Positions 35,734-44,924 are shown, numbered from the stretch's first letter. The stretch is 64,000 bases of DNA from Levilactobacillus fuyuanensis (GCF_003946395.1 NZ_RHNZ01000005.1:124001-188000), one strand, 5' to 3'. The notes: generated by a model not told the origin, from the sequence alone. Translations and numbers: made by a program.

Positions 35734-36155
35734 TTAAATCACCCCATATACTTTTTACTTACTCATTGGAGAGCAGTATACCATAATTATAGTTATAATA
35801 TAAGAGCAGAAATGCCTTTGTAATAATGATGAAAGCGGACTACTTTAAAATATAATGAGATGAATAATAGATAAAATGTCAGTTGCACAAAACAACTAAA
35901 AAGTGGTAATCAGTTGAATGATGAACACGGAAATCGTTCATCCGATGATCATTTTAAAATTTTTTTGGTTAGAAAACTTGTTATATCAAGCAATTTAAAT
36001 AGGGTTTGTCTCACATGGAAATGGTTTCAGGGGATGATGACCTATGCCACCGATAATGATTGGTTACCCTCATTTTGAGTATTAAAAAGAGGTTAGGACG
36101 ATAGGGTTCTAACCTCGGATAGTTCGAAAAAAATATTTTTAATTTGTAAAATAAT
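35734..36155. other. AT-rich intergenic region
   Basis: No gene seen. It holds the promoter side of the surface-protein gene (GGGGTG ribosome site at its edge), AT-rich sequence, and a terminator for the next gene at 36080-36117. Confidence 0.6.
36080..36117 (-). terminator. Terminator of the YczE-like gene
   Basis: GAGGTTAG / CTAACCTC stem; on the minus strand it ends CCTCTTTTTAA. Confidence 0.75.
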
Positions 36156-36812
36156 TTAAACATCTACGTGGTGCTTCAACTTTGGAAAGACGTGATAGTC
36201 TGACCAGCCCATGACGGCACCCTGAGCAACCAGGGCCAACACCGTCCCGAAACCGATGGCATGTAACTGGCCCGTGAAGATGTAGGACAACACGATGATG
36301 GTGACTGGTGGAATGTAGCTCGTCCACTGGGCAATGACGGCGGAACCCTTCAGGAAGCGGAACCGCAGAATATAAGCTAGGTCATCGTTGGGATGCATGA
36401 TGATATTGCAACGCTGGTAGATGGACACGGCGGCTGCCACCCCGAAGAGGCCAATGATATCGACAATCACGCGGCCGGTCAGATTCAGCGTGTTGACCCC
36501 GATCCAATTCCAGAAGTAGCCGATCCATTCGACCAGGTAACTGAAGGGGATGATATAGAGAATGTTAGACACGAACCGCTTGCGGTCGAAGTGACCCAGA
36601 AACAGCTGGTTCATGATGGTGACGATAATCCCGTAACCAAACAGCGTCGTCCCCAGGGGCACGTGAATCCAATTCGCCAGGTTGACGGATGAACCAGTCC
36701 AGACGGCACTCCCAAGGTTGGTCGAAATGGTTAAGGCGTTAGCGGCGGAGTTTAAAAAGATGGAGAACACCAAAAAACGCATGCGTTGTCCAAAGTCTTG
36801 CATTTTCGCCAC
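36156..36812 (-). CDS. YczE/YitT-like membrane protein
   Basis: Integral membrane protein of 218 residues with five to six helices, of the YczE/YyaS/YitT type. The opening FLVFSIFLNSAANALTISTNLG and the GSAVWTGSSVNLANW stretch fit that family, whose function is unknown. GTG at 36812 has AGGGTG about seven bases upstream; a shorter ATG start (36803) is possible. It lies 69 bases after the amidotransferase gene on the same strand and may share its transcript. Confidence 0.7.
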   Translation of the reverse strand: MAKMQDFGQRMRFLVFSIFLNSAANALTISTNLGSAVWTGSSVNLANWIHVPLGTTLFGYGIIVTIMNQLFLGHFDRKRFVSNILYIIPFSYLVEWIGYFWNWIGVNTLNLTGRVIVDIIGLFGVAAAVSIYQRCNIIMHPNDDLAYILRFRFLKGSAVIAQWTSYIPPVTIIVLSYIFTGQLHAIGFGTVLALVAQGAVMGWSDYHVFPKLKHHVDV

Positions 36813-36881
36813 TTTCCGTCACCCTGCTTTCTTTCATATACCCTCTAGTGTAGTTTAATTTGTCTGCAATGGGAAGTCTTT

Positions 36882-37616
36882 TCACAAAGTCGTTGTGCGC
36901 TTGGCCGCCCGCTGGACAAAGTTTGCGAAGATCTGACGTGACTCTTCGTGATGTTTATACATGTTCTCAGGGTGCCACTGGACAGCCAAAATCTGGTCGC
37001 TGTTGGGAGACTCCAAGGCCTCGACGACTTGATCATCAGCCGTAGCGGTCGCTTGCAAGCTGGGCGCGACGTCCTTGACGGCTTGATGGTGCCGCGAGTT
37101 GACGTAGGGCCGGGGACCGACCAACGTGCTCAACATGCTACCGGGTGTGACCGTGATGTGGTGACTGGGTTGGTTGCCCATGGCCGCCTGGCTGTGTTTG
37201 ATGTAGGCAGTCTTATCTTCACTGAGATCCTGATACAAGGTGCCCCCCAGACCAACGTTGATCAGCTGTAAGCCGCGGCAGATACCGAGAATGGCCTTGT
37301 TGTTGGCAACGGCCTGCTTCAGTAATTCGACTTCAAACAGGTCGCGTTTACGGTAGGTCTTGCCTAACCGGATGTGGGGTTCTTCATTGAAGAACGTCGG
37401 GTCGACGTCGGCACCACCGAGGAAGAGCACCCCGTCAAAGAGGGGCAAGTATTCGGCAACATCGGTTGGATCGACGCTGGGTAAGATAACCGGCAGGCCG
37501 CCAGCCTTGACGATGGCCTCCACTGCGGGGCGTGGCGCAAAAGCAGCGTTCCGTTCGTTAATGATATTGGTGGCCTCGTCGAGGGTGTCGGCGGGTAAAG
37601 CAATGCGTGGGCGCAT
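36882..37616 (-). CDS. Gamma-glutamyl-gamma-aminobutyrate hydrolase-like (C26) amidotransferase
   Basis: Class I glutamine amidotransferase-like hydrolase of 244 residues, PuuD group. The nucleophile elbow is LGICRGLQLINV (Cys), and the His-Glu pair is in AVQWHPENMY. The oxyanion part is FLGGADVDPTFF. PuuD members cleave gamma-Glu-GABA or other gamma-glutamyl amides; no putrescine genes are nearby, so the true substrate is open. Start ATG at 37616 follows AAAGGAAG. Confidence 0.85.
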   Translation of the reverse strand: MRPRIALPADTLDEATNIINERNAAFAPRPAVEAIVKAGGLPVILPSVDPTDVAEYLPLFDGVLFLGGADVDPTFFNEEPHIRLGKTYRKRDLFEVELLKQAVANNKAILGICRGLQLINVGLGGTLYQDLSEDKTAYIKHSQAAMGNQPSHHITVTPGSMLSTLVGPRPYVNSRHHQAVKDVAPSLQATATADDQVVEALESPNSDQILAVQWHPENMYKHHEESRQIFANFVQRAAKRTTTL

Positions 37617-37660
37617 AGCGTCGCTTCCTTTCAATTTCTTCATTGCGGGTTAAGTCCGTG

Positions 37661-37841
37661 GCCTTGCCGGGTGGCGAAAATAAACTGGAACGCTAGGGCG
37701 GACGCTGGGAGCCAAAGAGCGGTCTCCCAGCTTGATGTTGAACCTCTAAGACCGAGTTTCAACATCACCAATTGTCTAAGCGGCTAAGACCGCCACTAAG
37801 ACAATTCCCACAGCTGAGCTTATTTTCGCCACCCTCACGGC
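37661..37841 (-). repeat. Structured repeat family A, copy A2
   Basis: Reverse-oriented. Inner arms GGGTGGCGAAAATAA (37669-37683) and TTATTTTCGCCACCC (37820-37834) pair perfectly. Outer flanks CATTGCGGGTTAAGTCCGTG (37641-37660) and CACGGTGTTAACCCGCAGTG (37845-37864) pair over 20 positions with few mismatches. It shares its inner arm with A3. The rest of gap 37617-38205 holds a promoter-like TTGACA at 38131 for the next gene and no other gene. Confidence 0.92.
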
Positions 37842-38205
37842 TGACACGGTGTTAACCCGCAGTGAATTTCTAGTAATTGGTCATATCTTATGGAAATCAA
37901 TATGATGATACTGCCCAGTATACCCGTGGTGTTGAACCTTTGTCACGCTTATTTGGCGAATTGGAGGTTCTGGCTAAGTTGGGGCATAGGAATGTTGGGA
38001 TTGGGTGGAAACTGGGGATTCAATCAGGTGCTGGTAACGATATTCAGCGAGTTATTTGCGGTCGTCGGCTGGGCATTGAAAGCCTTAAGTTAACTGATTT
38101 GGAAACGCTACCCAATCTGTGGAAAATACTTTGACAAAATAATTCACAATTATTTTGAATAACCCTACAATAGGATAGTAGACAAAAAAATAAAGCGAGG
38201 TAAAC

Positions 38206-38454
38206 ATGATGACAGAACGACAAGTGATTCAAGAGATTTTGAATTCTGAAGCGGTTCTTTACAGCTTTGAAAACGTCGATGAGGATTCAAAGGAATACAC
38301 GCTTTTACTGCAACGTCAAGATAAGGATGTTCGGCCCATCGAGGAGTTAAACGACGAAATCAAGAAGTATTTCGAAAGCGCTAACTTCCAGTACAAAGAA
38401 GAGTTGAATCCTGAAGGCGAAGGCGATATCCGCTTAGTCATCAAACGGGTTTAA
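38206..38454 (+). CDS. Small acidic hypothetical protein
   Basis: Unrecognised 82-residue protein rich in Glu and Asp (MTERQVIQEILNSEAVLYSF...), soluble, with alternating predicted helix and strand. GAGG lies before two consecutive ATG codons. TTGACA at 38131 is a likely -35. A clear terminator follows, so it is probably a real, single-gene unit just outside the left edge of the TnpB element. Confidence 0.65.
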   Translation: MMTERQVIQEILNSEAVLYSFENVDEDSKEYTLLLQRQDKDVRPIEELNDEIKKYFESANFQYKEELNPEGEGDIRLVIKRV

Positions 38455-38512
38455 TCTTTACATATTCGCGGTTATGGTAGTGAATAGGGCGCAACGAATT
38501 TTAGACTTACCG

Positions 38513-38543
38513 GAGCTTGGGGGCTGACCTCAAGCTCTTTTTA
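38513..38543 (+). terminator. Terminator after the 38206 gene
   Basis: GAGCTTG / CAAGCTC stem with T5. It marks the native sequence left of the TnpB element. Confidence 0.8.
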
Positions 38544-38559
38544 ATATAAATTAGGCAGA

Positions 38560-38584
38560 ATCCCCTTGCTTTCAAACAAGGGAT
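38560..38584. repeat. Hairpin in the region left of tnpB
   Basis: ATCCCCTTG / CAAGGGAT around CTTTCAAA. Hairpins near element ends are usual in the IS200/IS605 group; this may belong to the left end of the element or to a remnant of another. Confidence 0.4.
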
Positions 38585-38738
38585 GAATGCTGCTATGCCC
38601 TTCGCTGACTGGCAATGTAGTTTTCTACGATTTCCTTGCTCATACGTTACCTCCATAAATATTATTATAAGCCGTTTTGTTATGGATACAGTATGCCCAT
38701 ATGCTATGCTCCTATCAAGCAAGAGGAGGTGGTAGCTT

Positions 38739-39992
38739 ATGGCGAAGACAATGGCCCAATTACCTTATCATTATGGGGTTAAAGTTAGAGTCTTTCCTTC
38801 AACCGAACAAAAACGGTTGATTAGGCGTAACAGTGACGCCAGTCGATTTATTTATAATCAGATGAACGGCATGAATAATGAATTGTTCTGGTTAAAGCAA
38901 GTGAAGATTCCAATTACAATTGTCTTGGATCGGATCGCTGATCTGACTGAACGTCTAAGAAAGCCATCAACTGCTATCTCCAACATTCATGGTTGGCTCA
39001 ATCACCCGGACTTTGACAGTCTGATGAAAGCTAATGCCATTAAGAATTACAAGACTGCCTGGAAGCTATTCCACCAGGTCCATCAGGCGGGAACTCCTAA
39101 ATTTCATAAACGTGGTTATACCCAGACTTATCAAACGTCTTGTCTTTACAGTGCTAAGGTGACAGTGCCAACCATGCGTAATGGTAGCGTAAGACTAAAT
39201 GATACCCATCACCTACAACTACCCAAGCTAGGGCATCTCCGTTTCAAGGGGTTACCATCGAAAATTTTGGATCAGGCCGATGATATTAGAATCGGGACCA
39301 CGACAGTTTCGATGGATGCTGTTGGCCATTACTTCGTTTCCCTGCAGATGGGTTCGGAGTACCCCTTCGTTTCTGAGAAACCAGTCATTAAGTTTAAAGT
39401 TGGCATCGATTTGAACCTTGATAATTTTCTGACGGACTCCAATGGACAAATGGTTGACAATCCACGTTACTACCGGACTATTAGCGGAAAATTAGCTAAA
39501 GCTCAGCGGAAGCTGTCACGGCGGGCCAGACGAGCTAAAAAGAGCCAACGACGCTTATCAGAATCAAAGAATTATCAAAAGCAACGGTCATTAGTGGCTA
39601 AGCTACAGCTTAAAGTCGCTAATCAACGCAAGAATTTCCTACACCACATCTCTACGGCCTTGATCAAAAACCACGATTTAGTCGTAGCTGAAGAACTGCG
39701 GGGTAAAAATATGTTGCGGGACCATGCTTTGGCAATGAGTATCTCGGATGTTGGCTGGCGAACACTATTGAACATGCTGTCCTACAAAGCTGATTTGTAC
39801 GGCCGGAAATTCTTGACTGTCAACCCTCGAAATACCACGCAAACTTGTAGCCATTGTGGGCACATCATGACTGGTAAGAACAAGTTGACGTTAGCTGATC
39901 GCAAGTGGACGTGTCCCAGATGTGATACGTTTCATATGCGTGATCATAACGCAGCTGAAAATATTTTAGCTAAGGGTTTAGCAACCCTGTAA
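38739..39992 (+). CDS. tnpB: TnpB (IS200/IS605-type RNA-guided nuclease)
   Basis: Complete 417-residue TnpB. RuvC-like residues: Asp224 in VGIDLN, Glu318/319 in VVAEELRGKNM and Asp402 in MRDHNAAENI. The zinc finger has CSHC (370, 373) and CPRC (392, 395). An N-terminal helical/beta region (1-215) and a basic RAR-rich helix (257-290) complete the usual layout. AGAGGAGG precedes the ATG. No TnpA is present on either side, so it is an orphan element, mobile only if a Y1 transposase acts from elsewhere. From published work on TnpB, it should use an RNA from the element 3-prime end to cut DNA next to a short motif. All catalytic residues look intact. Confidence 0.93.
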   Translation: MAKTMAQLPYHYGVKVRVFPSTEQKRLIRRNSDASRFIYNQMNGMNNELFWLKQVKIPITIVLDRIADLTERLRKPSTAISNIHGWLNHPDFDSLMKANAIKNYKTAWKLFHQVHQAGTPKFHKRGYTQTYQTSCLYSAKVTVPTMRNGSVRLNDTHHLQLPKLGHLRFKGLPSKILDQADDIRIGTTTVSMDAVGHYFVSLQMGSEYPFVSEKPVIKFKVGIDLNLDNFLTDSNGQMVDNPRYYRTISGKLAKAQRKLSRRARRAKKSQRRLSESKNYQKQRSLVAKLQLKVANQRKNFLHHISTALIKNHDLVVAEELRGKNMLRDHALAMSISDVGWRTLLNMLSYKADLYGRKFLTVNPRNTTQTCSHCGHIMTGKNKLTLADRKWTCPRCDTFHMRDHNAAENILAKGLATL

Positions 39993-40149
39993 GAAATGAG
40001 TCCGCCTGGCAACCTGCGGACCTAAAAGGCTTTGGTAATTAGCGGATAAGTCCTATGCGTAGGTTAGCGCTGTATCTAAGCAAATTGTGGTCACCATGCC
40101 GTGGGGTGTGGTTCTCACAAGCGTCCGTTTTTAAACGGGCGTGGTTGAC
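39993..40149 (+). ncRNA. Right end of the TnpB element / candidate guide RNA scaffold
   Basis: The stretch after tnpB contains GTCCGCctggcaacctGCGGAC (about 40000-40022) and near its end CCGTTTTTAAACGG followed by GCGTGGTTGAC, ending at about 40149. By analogy to other TnpB elements this would be the scaffold of the guide RNA, and the flanking bases starting TACCATTAAAAG (40150 on) would be the guide. The exact end is inferred. Confidence 0.5.
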
Positions 40150-40236
40150 TACCATTAAAAGAGGGCTCGCTGGCGGATTGCGGCTAGTTTCGGTAGAATG
40201 GATAGGATTGATTTGACAGAATTGGAGGCAGACAAT

Positions 40237-40884
40237 GTGACGCTAGAAGAACTGTATCGCACGATGGCGAGGGAGATGGGGCCGCAACCCTGGTTGAAGC
40301 CCGGTACGCCGTGGGCCGAAACGCCGATTGAAATTATGTTGGGCGCGATTCTGGTCCAGAACACCAACTGGCGCAACGTGGAACCATCATTGATCGCCCT
40401 CAAGACTCAGACGGGATTCGACCCAGCCAAATTGCGGGAATACACGCCGGATACGTTGATTCCGGTGATTCGCAGCAGCGGGTTCTACCAACGGAAGAGT
40501 GAGGCGATTCTTGCGTTGGCAACCTGGTTAGGCGGGGCCAATGACGACTTAGTTGCGTTGAAACAACGCGATGGGGCCAGTCTACGTGCCGAACTGCTCA
40601 GTATTACGGGTATCGGCAACGAGACCGCCGATTACATCCTGATGTACACGTTGGATCACGGCACCTTCATGGTCGACACCTATGCGCGGCGACTATTCGG
40701 CTGGTTGGGTGTGACCATGCCCAAGACGTACCCAGCATTCCAGAAGAAAGTCATGGGTCGACTCGACTTCGGTCTGGCCGACTACCAGGAGTTCCACGCC
40801 CTGATCGACGAGTTCGGCAAGCAAGTCAAAAACGATACTGATTTTGACCAATCATTTCTGGCCGGAAAACAACTGATGATTTAG
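40237..40884 (+). CDS. HhH-GPD DNA glycosylase (endonuclease III-like)
   Basis: Base-excision repair protein of 215 residues. The helix-hairpin-helix is LLSITGIGNETADYIL, and the catalytic Asp follows in FMVDTYARRLF; the first helices have the EIMLGAILVQNTNW motif. The four-cysteine iron-sulfur loop of true Nth is absent, placing it with the shorter MutY/Nth-like glycosylases in Gram-positive bacteria. GTG at 40237 has GGAGG eight bases upstream; an earlier ATG is less supported. It follows the TnpB element end directly, so the insertion lies just before this gene. Confidence 0.82.
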   Translation: MTLEELYRTMAREMGPQPWLKPGTPWAETPIEIMLGAILVQNTNWRNVEPSLIALKTQTGFDPAKLREYTPDTLIPVIRSSGFYQRKSEAILALATWLGGANDDLVALKQRDGASLRAELLSITGIGNETADYILMYTLDHGTFMVDTYARRLFGWLGVTMPKTYPAFQKKVMGRLDFGLADYQEFHALIDEFGKQVKNDTDFDQSFLAGKQLMI

Positions 40885-41046
40885 AATGACTGACATGAGG
40901 TTGAAGGTTATCTGGGTTTAAATCTATGTGAAGCTGTAGGGCCGGTGAGTTGCGGTTGGATTCACGTCAGGATTGATAGGATAGTGGCGAGTTGTGTCCA
41001 TGGGAGAACATGGGATTGCGCGATGTAAGGGTTTAAATCCATGTAA

Positions 41047-41228
41047 GCCGCGAGGGTGGCGAAAATAAGCTCAGCTGTGGGAATTGTCTTAGTGGCGTTT
41101 TTGGCCACTTAGACAATTGGTGCCTTTGAAACTCGGTCCTCAGAGGTTCAAAGTCAAGCTGGGAGACCGTTCTTTGGCTCCCAGCGTCCGCCCTAGCGTT
41201 CCAGTTTATTTTCGCCACCCGGTAAGGC
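41047..41228 (+). repeat. Structured repeat family A, copy A3
   Basis: Inner arms GGGTGGCGAAAATAA (41054-41068) and TTATTTTCGCCACCC (41206-41220). Outer flanks TTTAAATCCATGT (41032-41044) and ACGTGGATTTGAAA (41236-41249) also pair. Third hairpin: GCTGGGAG-ACCGTTCTTTGG-CTCCCAGC. It lies in gap 40885-41382, upstream of the glpK promoter. Confidence 0.92.
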
Positions 41229-41315
41229 GATGAACACGTGGATTTGAAATCTTAAGGAATTGCCAAGCCGGCGGGCGCCCGATACAAAATCTGGTGTTTT
41301 CAACCGGGGTCGTGC

Positions 41316-41349
41316 TATGATGAGTGAAGTGAAATTGGAACCGCTTCCG
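41316..41349 (+). promoter_or_regulatory. glpK -10 box and cre-like site
   Basis: -10 TATGAT (41316-41321); TGGAACCGCTTCCG (41336-41349) fits a cre except at the last position and lies just after the transcription start, where CcpA acts as a roadblock. Confidence 0.5.
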
Positions 41350-41382
41350 ATTCGAAAGCAGTTATGGAGGGAGTAAATACAT

Positions 41383-42900
41383 ATGGCACTTAAACAACCG
41401 GAAGATTATATTTTGGCGGTCGACCAAGGGACGAGTAGTACCCGGGCGATGATTTTTGACCGCACCGGGCGCAAGGTCATCGAAGGCTATAAGGAGGTTC
41501 CCCAGTATTATCCGCATGCGGGCTGGGTCGAATCCGACGCCAATGAAATTTGGAACAGCGTGCTCTCGGTGATCGCGAGCGCCCTTATCGACGCCTCGAT
41601 TCATCCAGAAAATATTCAAGCCATTGGCATTAGTAGCCAACGGGAAACCACCATCGTGTGGGATAAAATTACCGGTGAACCAATCTATCATGCCATCGGT
41701 TGGCAAAGTCAACAGACGGCGAGCCTAGCGAAGAAGCTGGCTGCTGATGGGCGCGCCAAGACCATCAAGGACAAGACCGGACTAGTGCTGGACGCTTACT
41801 TCAGTGCCACCAAGATTCGCTGGATCTTGGATCACGTCCCGGGTGCGCAAGAACGCGCCGAGAATGGTGACCTATTATTTGGAACAGTCGACAGTTGGCT
41901 AGCCTGGAAGCTCTCCGGGGGAAAGATTCACGTGACCGACTATAGTAACGCCAGTCGGACCATGCTTTTCAACATTCACGAGCTCAAGTGGGATCAGGAT
42001 ATTCTGAACTGGCTCAATATTCCAGCCGCAATGCTGCCCGAAGTGAAGTCAAGTTCCGAGGTCTACGGTGTCACGCAGAACTTCCAATTCTACGGGGTCG
42101 AAGTCCCCATCGCCGGTCTGATTGGGGACCAATCGGCTGCCCTGCTAGGACAACTGGCTTTGGAACCCGGAACCGTCAAGAACACGTACGGTGATGGGGC
42201 CTTCGTCATGATGAACACTGGGGATGAACCGCGGACATCCGAGCACAATCTGTTGACCACGATTGCGTACAAACTGGATGGTAAGGTGACTTACGCACTA
42301 GAAGGATCTATTTTGGTCGCCGGAACCGCGTTGGCCTGGCTTCACGAAAGCATGAAGATCATCGACAATGTTCCCGAATCGCGCCAGGCTGCCATGGCCT
42401 CGACCGATGAGGATGAAGTCTACGTGGTGCCCGCCTTTAACGGCTTGGGTGCGCCGTACTGGGATCCCGATGCGAAGGGCGCTGTCTTTGGTCTGTCGCG
42501 AGGAACCAATCGTAATGACTTTGTGAAGGCGACGTTACAGTCGATTGCGTATCAGACGCGCGACGTCTTGCGGACCATGAAGCAGGATACCGGCATCGAC
42601 ATCTCCGAACTGATGGCCGATGGTGGGGCTTCACGGAACCGCTACCTGATGCAGTTTCAGGCCGATATTCTCGACACGCCAGTGCAACGGGCGGCCGATG
42701 AAGAGACCACGGCGATGGGTGCTGCCATTACGGCGGGCTTGGCCGTGGGTTATTGGAAGAGTCTGGATGAAATCAAACAGATTCGGACGGATGGCCGGTT
42801 GTTTACGCCGAACATGTTGCCGGATCGCCGCGAGCATCTCTACGCCGGCTGGAAGCAGGCAGTGAAGGCGACACGGGCATTCAAACCGGACAATCTGTGA
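41383..42900 (+). CDS. glpK: Glycerol kinase
   Basis: ATP-dependent kinase giving glycerol 3-phosphate, 505 residues, FGGY family. The ATP motif is [12 protein letters not shown] (12-23), substrate residues are in GISSQRETT and [10 protein letters not shown], and the C-terminal lobe has ADGGASRNR. In many low-GC bacteria a His in a HFYG-type motif is phosphorylated by the PTS protein HPr; here the equivalent segment reads QNFQFYG (232-238) with Gln in place of His. Upstream lies a -10 and a cre. No glpF or glpD is adjacent. Confidence 0.95.
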   Translation: MALKQPEDYILAVDQGTSSTRAMIFDRTGRKVIEGYKEVPQYYPHAGWVESDANEIWNSVLSVIASALIDASIHPENIQAIGISSQRETTIVWDKITGEPIYHAIGWQSQQTASLAKKLAADGRAKTIKDKTGLVLDAYFSATKIRWILDHVPGAQERAENGDLLFGTVDSWLAWKLSGGKIHVTDYSNASRTMLFNIHELKWDQDILNWLNIPAAMLPEVKSSSEVYGVTQNFQFYGVEVPIAGLIGDQSAALLGQLALEPGTVKNTYGDGAFVMMNTGDEPRTSEHNLLTTIAYKLDGKVTYALEGSILVAGTALAWLHESMKIIDNVPESRQAAMASTDEDEVYVVPAFNGLGAPYWDPDAKGAVFGLSRGTNRNDFVKATLQSIAYQTRDVLRTMKQDTGIDISELMADGGASRNRYLMQFQADILDTPVQRAADEETTAMGAAITAGLAVGYWKSLDEIKQIRTDGRLFTPNMLPDRREHLYAGWKQAVKATRAFKPDNL

Positions 42901-42948
42901 GTTAAGATGTTGCGTTGAATTTAACTGAGTTGCTTTTTTCTATGAGGG

Positions 42949-42976
42949 GGCCAGTTCCAATCGGAACTGGTCCCTT
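42949..42976 (+). terminator. Weak terminator after glpK
   Basis: GGGCCAGTTCC / GGAACTGGTCCC stem with AATC loop; the following T run is poor. Confidence 0.6.
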
Positions 42977-43091
42977 ACTTATTACTAATGTAAAAATGAC
43001 GAATCTAGTCTCATAATTTGGCGAAGTAAGGTTAAAAATCGTTTCAGTAACGAATCAATTCAGCCGATGATTGAATAATAGTTGCGTTAGC

Positions 43092-43126
43092 AAAAACACC
43101 GCCGTGAAGGGAATCACAGCGGTGCT
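43092..43126 (-). terminator. Terminator of the XRE-type regulator
   Basis: CACCGCCGTG / CACAGCGGTG stem; the minus strand ends with T5. Confidence 0.8.
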
Positions 43127-43136
43127 TTAATATCAT

Positions 43137-43433
43137 CTAGGAGATGTTTTCGTTGGTCGTCGGGGCCACAAACTTCACAGAAAGTGATTTTCCAGCAGCG
43201 GTGGCGATGTCGCGCAGAACCTTGATGGAGACATTCATTGTTCCGGCTTCGATGCGAATGATGGTCGACTGGGGTTTGCCGACTAGCTTTGCAAAACGGT
43301 GTTGCGATAAACCAGTTTCCTGGCGTAATGCGCGCATTGCCACGGCAACTTCAGGGTTATCGACGCCTTGTTGCGGGCGTTCGTTGTGCTGAGCGCCGTC
43401 TTGAGACTCATTTGAGGTGATATCAGTGGACAT
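43137..43433 (-). CDS. XRE-family HTH protein
   Basis: Small 98-residue DNA-binding protein. After a polar N-terminal tail of about 27 residues comes the helix-turn-helix (LRQETGLSQHRFAKLVGKPQSTIIRIEAG, about 35-63), then a short strand-like C-terminus (GKSLSVKFVAP). Similar proteins act as HigA-type antitoxins, but no toxin frame lies on either side. Single-gene unit with its own terminator. Confidence 0.75.
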   Translation of the reverse strand: MSTDITSNESQDGAQHNERPQQGVDNPEVAVAMRALRQETGLSQHRFAKLVGKPQSTIIRIEAGTMNVSIKVLRDIATAAGKSLSVKFVAPTTNENIS

Positions 43434-43623
43434 GGGGATTCCTTCTTACATCGTAGAATTAAGAGTAAACAGCTTATCGTGCACGATTCGTTGGCGCACA
43501 AAATAAACAACACTATTCAGTGTAGTTAATCTGGTGGCTAGGAACAAGTAATCTTACGGAAAGTAAGGGAAATGTCATATTCGGTAGGTAAAGGTTGAAA
43601 TTCAAATTGGCGGTACATAGACT

Positions 43624-43677
43624 AACTCCGCGAAAAAGAGTTGATTTTTGAAAAAGAGTTGATTTTTCGCGGAGTTT
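43624..43677. terminator. Extended bidirectional terminator of popT
   Basis: Perfect 13-bp inverted repeat ACTCCGCGAAAAA / TTTTTCGCGGAGT enclosing a 17-base direct repeat (AAAAAGAGTTGATTTTT twice). The direct duplication allows several alternative hairpins. Confidence 0.75.
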
Positions 43678-43681
43678 GGAA

Positions 43682-44539
43682 TTATTTATATTTAATTTCC
43701 AGCCGGCTCATCCAGTAGCCTAGACCAGTTCCAATAGCCAATGCCAGCACACTGAATAACAGGGTGCTCCAGGTCGCGCCCGCGTAAGAGATACTTTCGG
43801 CGGCGTGAGAATTGGGGACCAGAATCAGGATGGTACTGGCAACCACGATACCCAGAATAAAGTGGTAGACGCGCGAGTGGAAGCGGTGAATTAGATAGTC
43901 CATGCCCTTGGAGAAGAGAATCATGGACAGCATGCCCCCCAACGCAATCGGCAAGTAGACGCCCAGTAGATCGAAGTTCTTAAAGCCAGTCAACATGGGC
44001 GTGAATAACCCCAGAATCAACAGGAGATTGGATGGACTCAGGCCAGGCACCAGCACACCTAGGGCAATCAGGATACCGGCGACCACGAAGCCCCAGAAGT
44101 TAGCCGGAAGGGTGCCAAAAATATCGCTCATGAAGTACAGCAGGCCGCCACTGATCACCAGCGTGCCAAAGAACCAACCGTAGTCCGCAGCGTCGCGGGG
44201 TGTCTGGGAGCTGGCCGTCTGCAGCAGCGCAGGAAGGGTCCCCACGATGGCACCAGCAAAGCCCCATAGCACGATGACTTGCCAGTGCGCCAATAGGTAT
44301 TCCAGTGGGGCCGACAGGAGGGCAATGCCCACGATGCCGCCCAGGCCGACCGGCACAAAGTACCAGAAGTCACGTTTGAAGTTCTGTCGGAAATGGGCCA
44401 TGAAGCCCAGTAGTCGTTCGTAAATTCCCAGAATGGCGGCGAGTACCCCGCCGGAAACACCGGGAAGAATGAAGCCTAGCGCAATGATCACGCCTTTAAA
44501 GAAGCGTTTCACTGGGCCATCGGATCGCGTAGTTTGCAT
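43682..44539 (-). CDS. popT: DUF368 undecaprenyl-phosphate translocase (PopT type)
   Basis: Polytopic membrane protein of 285 residues with the DUF368 signature at the N-terminus (KGVIIALGFILPGVSGG, residues 15-31) and a repeat-like second motif (GVLVPGLSPSNLLLILGL). DUF368 proteins have recently been shown to recycle the lipid carrier C55-P across the membrane (PopT). The eight or so helices and length fit. It is a single gene with an unusual terminator. C55-P transport is assumed from the family. Confidence 0.88.
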   Translation of the reverse strand: MQTTRSDGPVKRFFKGVIIALGFILPGVSGGVLAAILGIYERLLGFMAHFRQNFKRDFWYFVPVGLGGIVGIALLSAPLEYLLAHWQVIVLWGFAGAIVGTLPALLQTASSQTPRDAADYGWFFGTLVISGGLLYFMSDIFGTLPANFWGFVVAGILIALGVLVPGLSPSNLLLILGLFTPMLTGFKNFDLLGVYLPIALGGMLSMILFSKGMDYLIHRFHSRVYHFILGIVVASTILILVPNSHAAESISYAGATWSTLLFSVLALAIGTGLGYWMSRLEIKYK

Positions 44540-44752
44540 GCGTTTCTCCTTTTTTACTTAATGGTCATAGTTGTAGCTCTCAATTTACCAAATCCCACAC
44601 AGCGGCGCAACTAAAAGCGGCTAAGGGCGAGTTAACTTAGGAATTACTTTAGGAACGGTTTGGCTGTTGCCTTGACCTTGAGTGATGGTGATTGCGTGTA
44701 CTTGTTTTGAATCATGATGGGCGTCAAGTCACTGTCCTTCAGATGTCTGTGG

Positions 44753-44884
44753 TATACTGAACGCAACAAAGGCACAGGTGCGTCTACACCCATGCCAATG
44801 GTGAAGTCGTTGAAGACTACTGACAGTTTGATAAGCGAACAAAAATCGTTCTAGTCTGTCGAAAGTTTGATGAACGATTTTTAT
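44753..44884 (+). ncRNA. Candidate small transcript between popT and the 44977 gene
   Basis: On the plus strand, -10 TATACT (44753-44758) is followed 80 bases later by a strong terminator (AAAAATCGTTC / GAACGATTTTT, 44843-44884). Within it ATG 44791 opens a 20-codon frame ending at the terminator stem, with AGGTG upstream. No -35 is clear. It may be a small RNA or small peptide gene; both neighbours are on the minus strand. The rest of gap 44540-44976 shows only the next terminator. Confidence 0.35.
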
Positions 44885-44924
44885 TTGCCCAGATTTTTCA
44901 ATCGAGACCAAGTCTTATATCTAT

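Noticed and set aside
37877-38134. Two overlapping plus-strand frames (85 and 67 codons)
   Set aside because: No ribosome site, no family pattern, next to repeat A2; the 67-codon frame has hydrophobic stretches but is not convincing.
38507-38722. 71-codon minus-strand frame left of tnpB
   Set aside because: No recognised transposase motif; overlaps a terminator of the previous gene.
44729-44911. 60-codon minus-strand frame
   Set aside because: Crosses a terminator hairpin; no start signal.
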